From contig DOMU01000125.1 of the NCBI GenBank assembly GCA_003509305.1, forward strand, positions 2,232 through 16,273: a DNA stretch of 14,042 bases, given 5' to 3'. Positions 13,963-14,042 of the stretch are shown piece by piece (position 1 is the first letter of the stretch; each line of letters begins with the position of its first letter). The notes beneath the pieces are model-generated. The model did no database searches, was not told where the DNA came from, and saw only the letters and a program-made list of their open reading frames with translations. This DNA is from Desulfobulbaceae bacterium (GTDB lineage Bacteria; Desulfobacterota; Desulfobulbia; Desulfobulbales; Desulfocapsaceae). A program made the position numbers and the translations under genes.

Positions 13963-13990
13963 ATTATACCATATACCGGCGCAATGTCAA
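13963..13990 (-). promoter_or_regulatory. Consensus sigma70 promoter of tRNA-Ser
   Basis: On the minus strand a perfect TTGACA (13990-13985), 16-base spacer, and a perfect TATAAT (13968-13963). Both hexamers are full consensus, as is common for stable-RNA genes. Transcription should start at about 13956, some 18 bases before the mature tRNA 5' end. Confidence 0.88.
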
Positions 13991-14042
13991 GAATTCCGCG
14001 CGCAGAATACAGGCCAAACTGTAGCGGCGTCAAACATAGGTT

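Overview
The window looks like chromosomal DNA of an anaerobic or microaerophilic bacterium with an outer membrane. Envelope evidence is a TonB protein and a large AsmA-like DUF748 protein. Evidence for an oxygen-sensitive lifestyle is a rubrerythrin cotranscribed with a low-molecular-weight ferredoxin whose cluster motif has Asp in place of the second Cys. A cobalamin riboswitch and AMP-forming acetyl-CoA synthetase fit a Desulfobacterota-like (former Deltaproteobacteria) host, but this taxonomic guess is inference and no single gene proves it. The background is GC-rich (spot counts near 60% in acs). The exception is roughly 9.75-12.1 kb, where counted 60-base lines run from 23 to 40% GC.

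Layout. (1) 18-1910, minus strand: a sigma70-type promoter and cobalamin riboswitch control a two-gene operon encoding a BtuF-like periplasmic binding protein and a TonB, which overlap by ATGA. The operon may continue past the left edge, since no permease or ATPase is in view. (2) 1982-4190, plus: acs with a promoter and a 3' hairpin. (3) 4439-5362, plus: a TIGR01777-type SDR protein whose glycine-rich nucleotide-binding motif has decayed. (4) 5380-6249, plus: promoter, Asp-type ferredoxin and rubrerythrin, a probable oxidative-stress electron-transfer pair. (5) 6367-9450, minus: DUF748 envelope protein, convergent with rubrerythrin. (6) 9748-11966, minus: an AT-rich two-gene cassette encoding a SIR2-domain protein and an unrecognised 339-residue partner. 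It sits next to what may be the tail of a broken plus-strand gene and is the best candidate for an undescribed (probably anti-phage) system. (7) 12168-12971, plus: a protein with a degenerate Nudix-like box, divergent from the SIR2 operon. (8) 13006-13640, plus: a HigB/HigA-like toxin-antitoxin pair with a perfect palindrome inside its promoter and a possibly leaderless toxin transcript. (9) 13790-13990, minus: tRNA-Ser(GGA) with a consensus promoter and a strong intrinsic terminator.

The right-hand 4 kb (SIR2 cassette, Nudix-like gene, toxin-antitoxin, tRNA) has the look of an accessory or defence region beside a tRNA gene. I saw no integrase and no duplicated tRNA end, so a classical tRNA-integrated island is not demonstrated.
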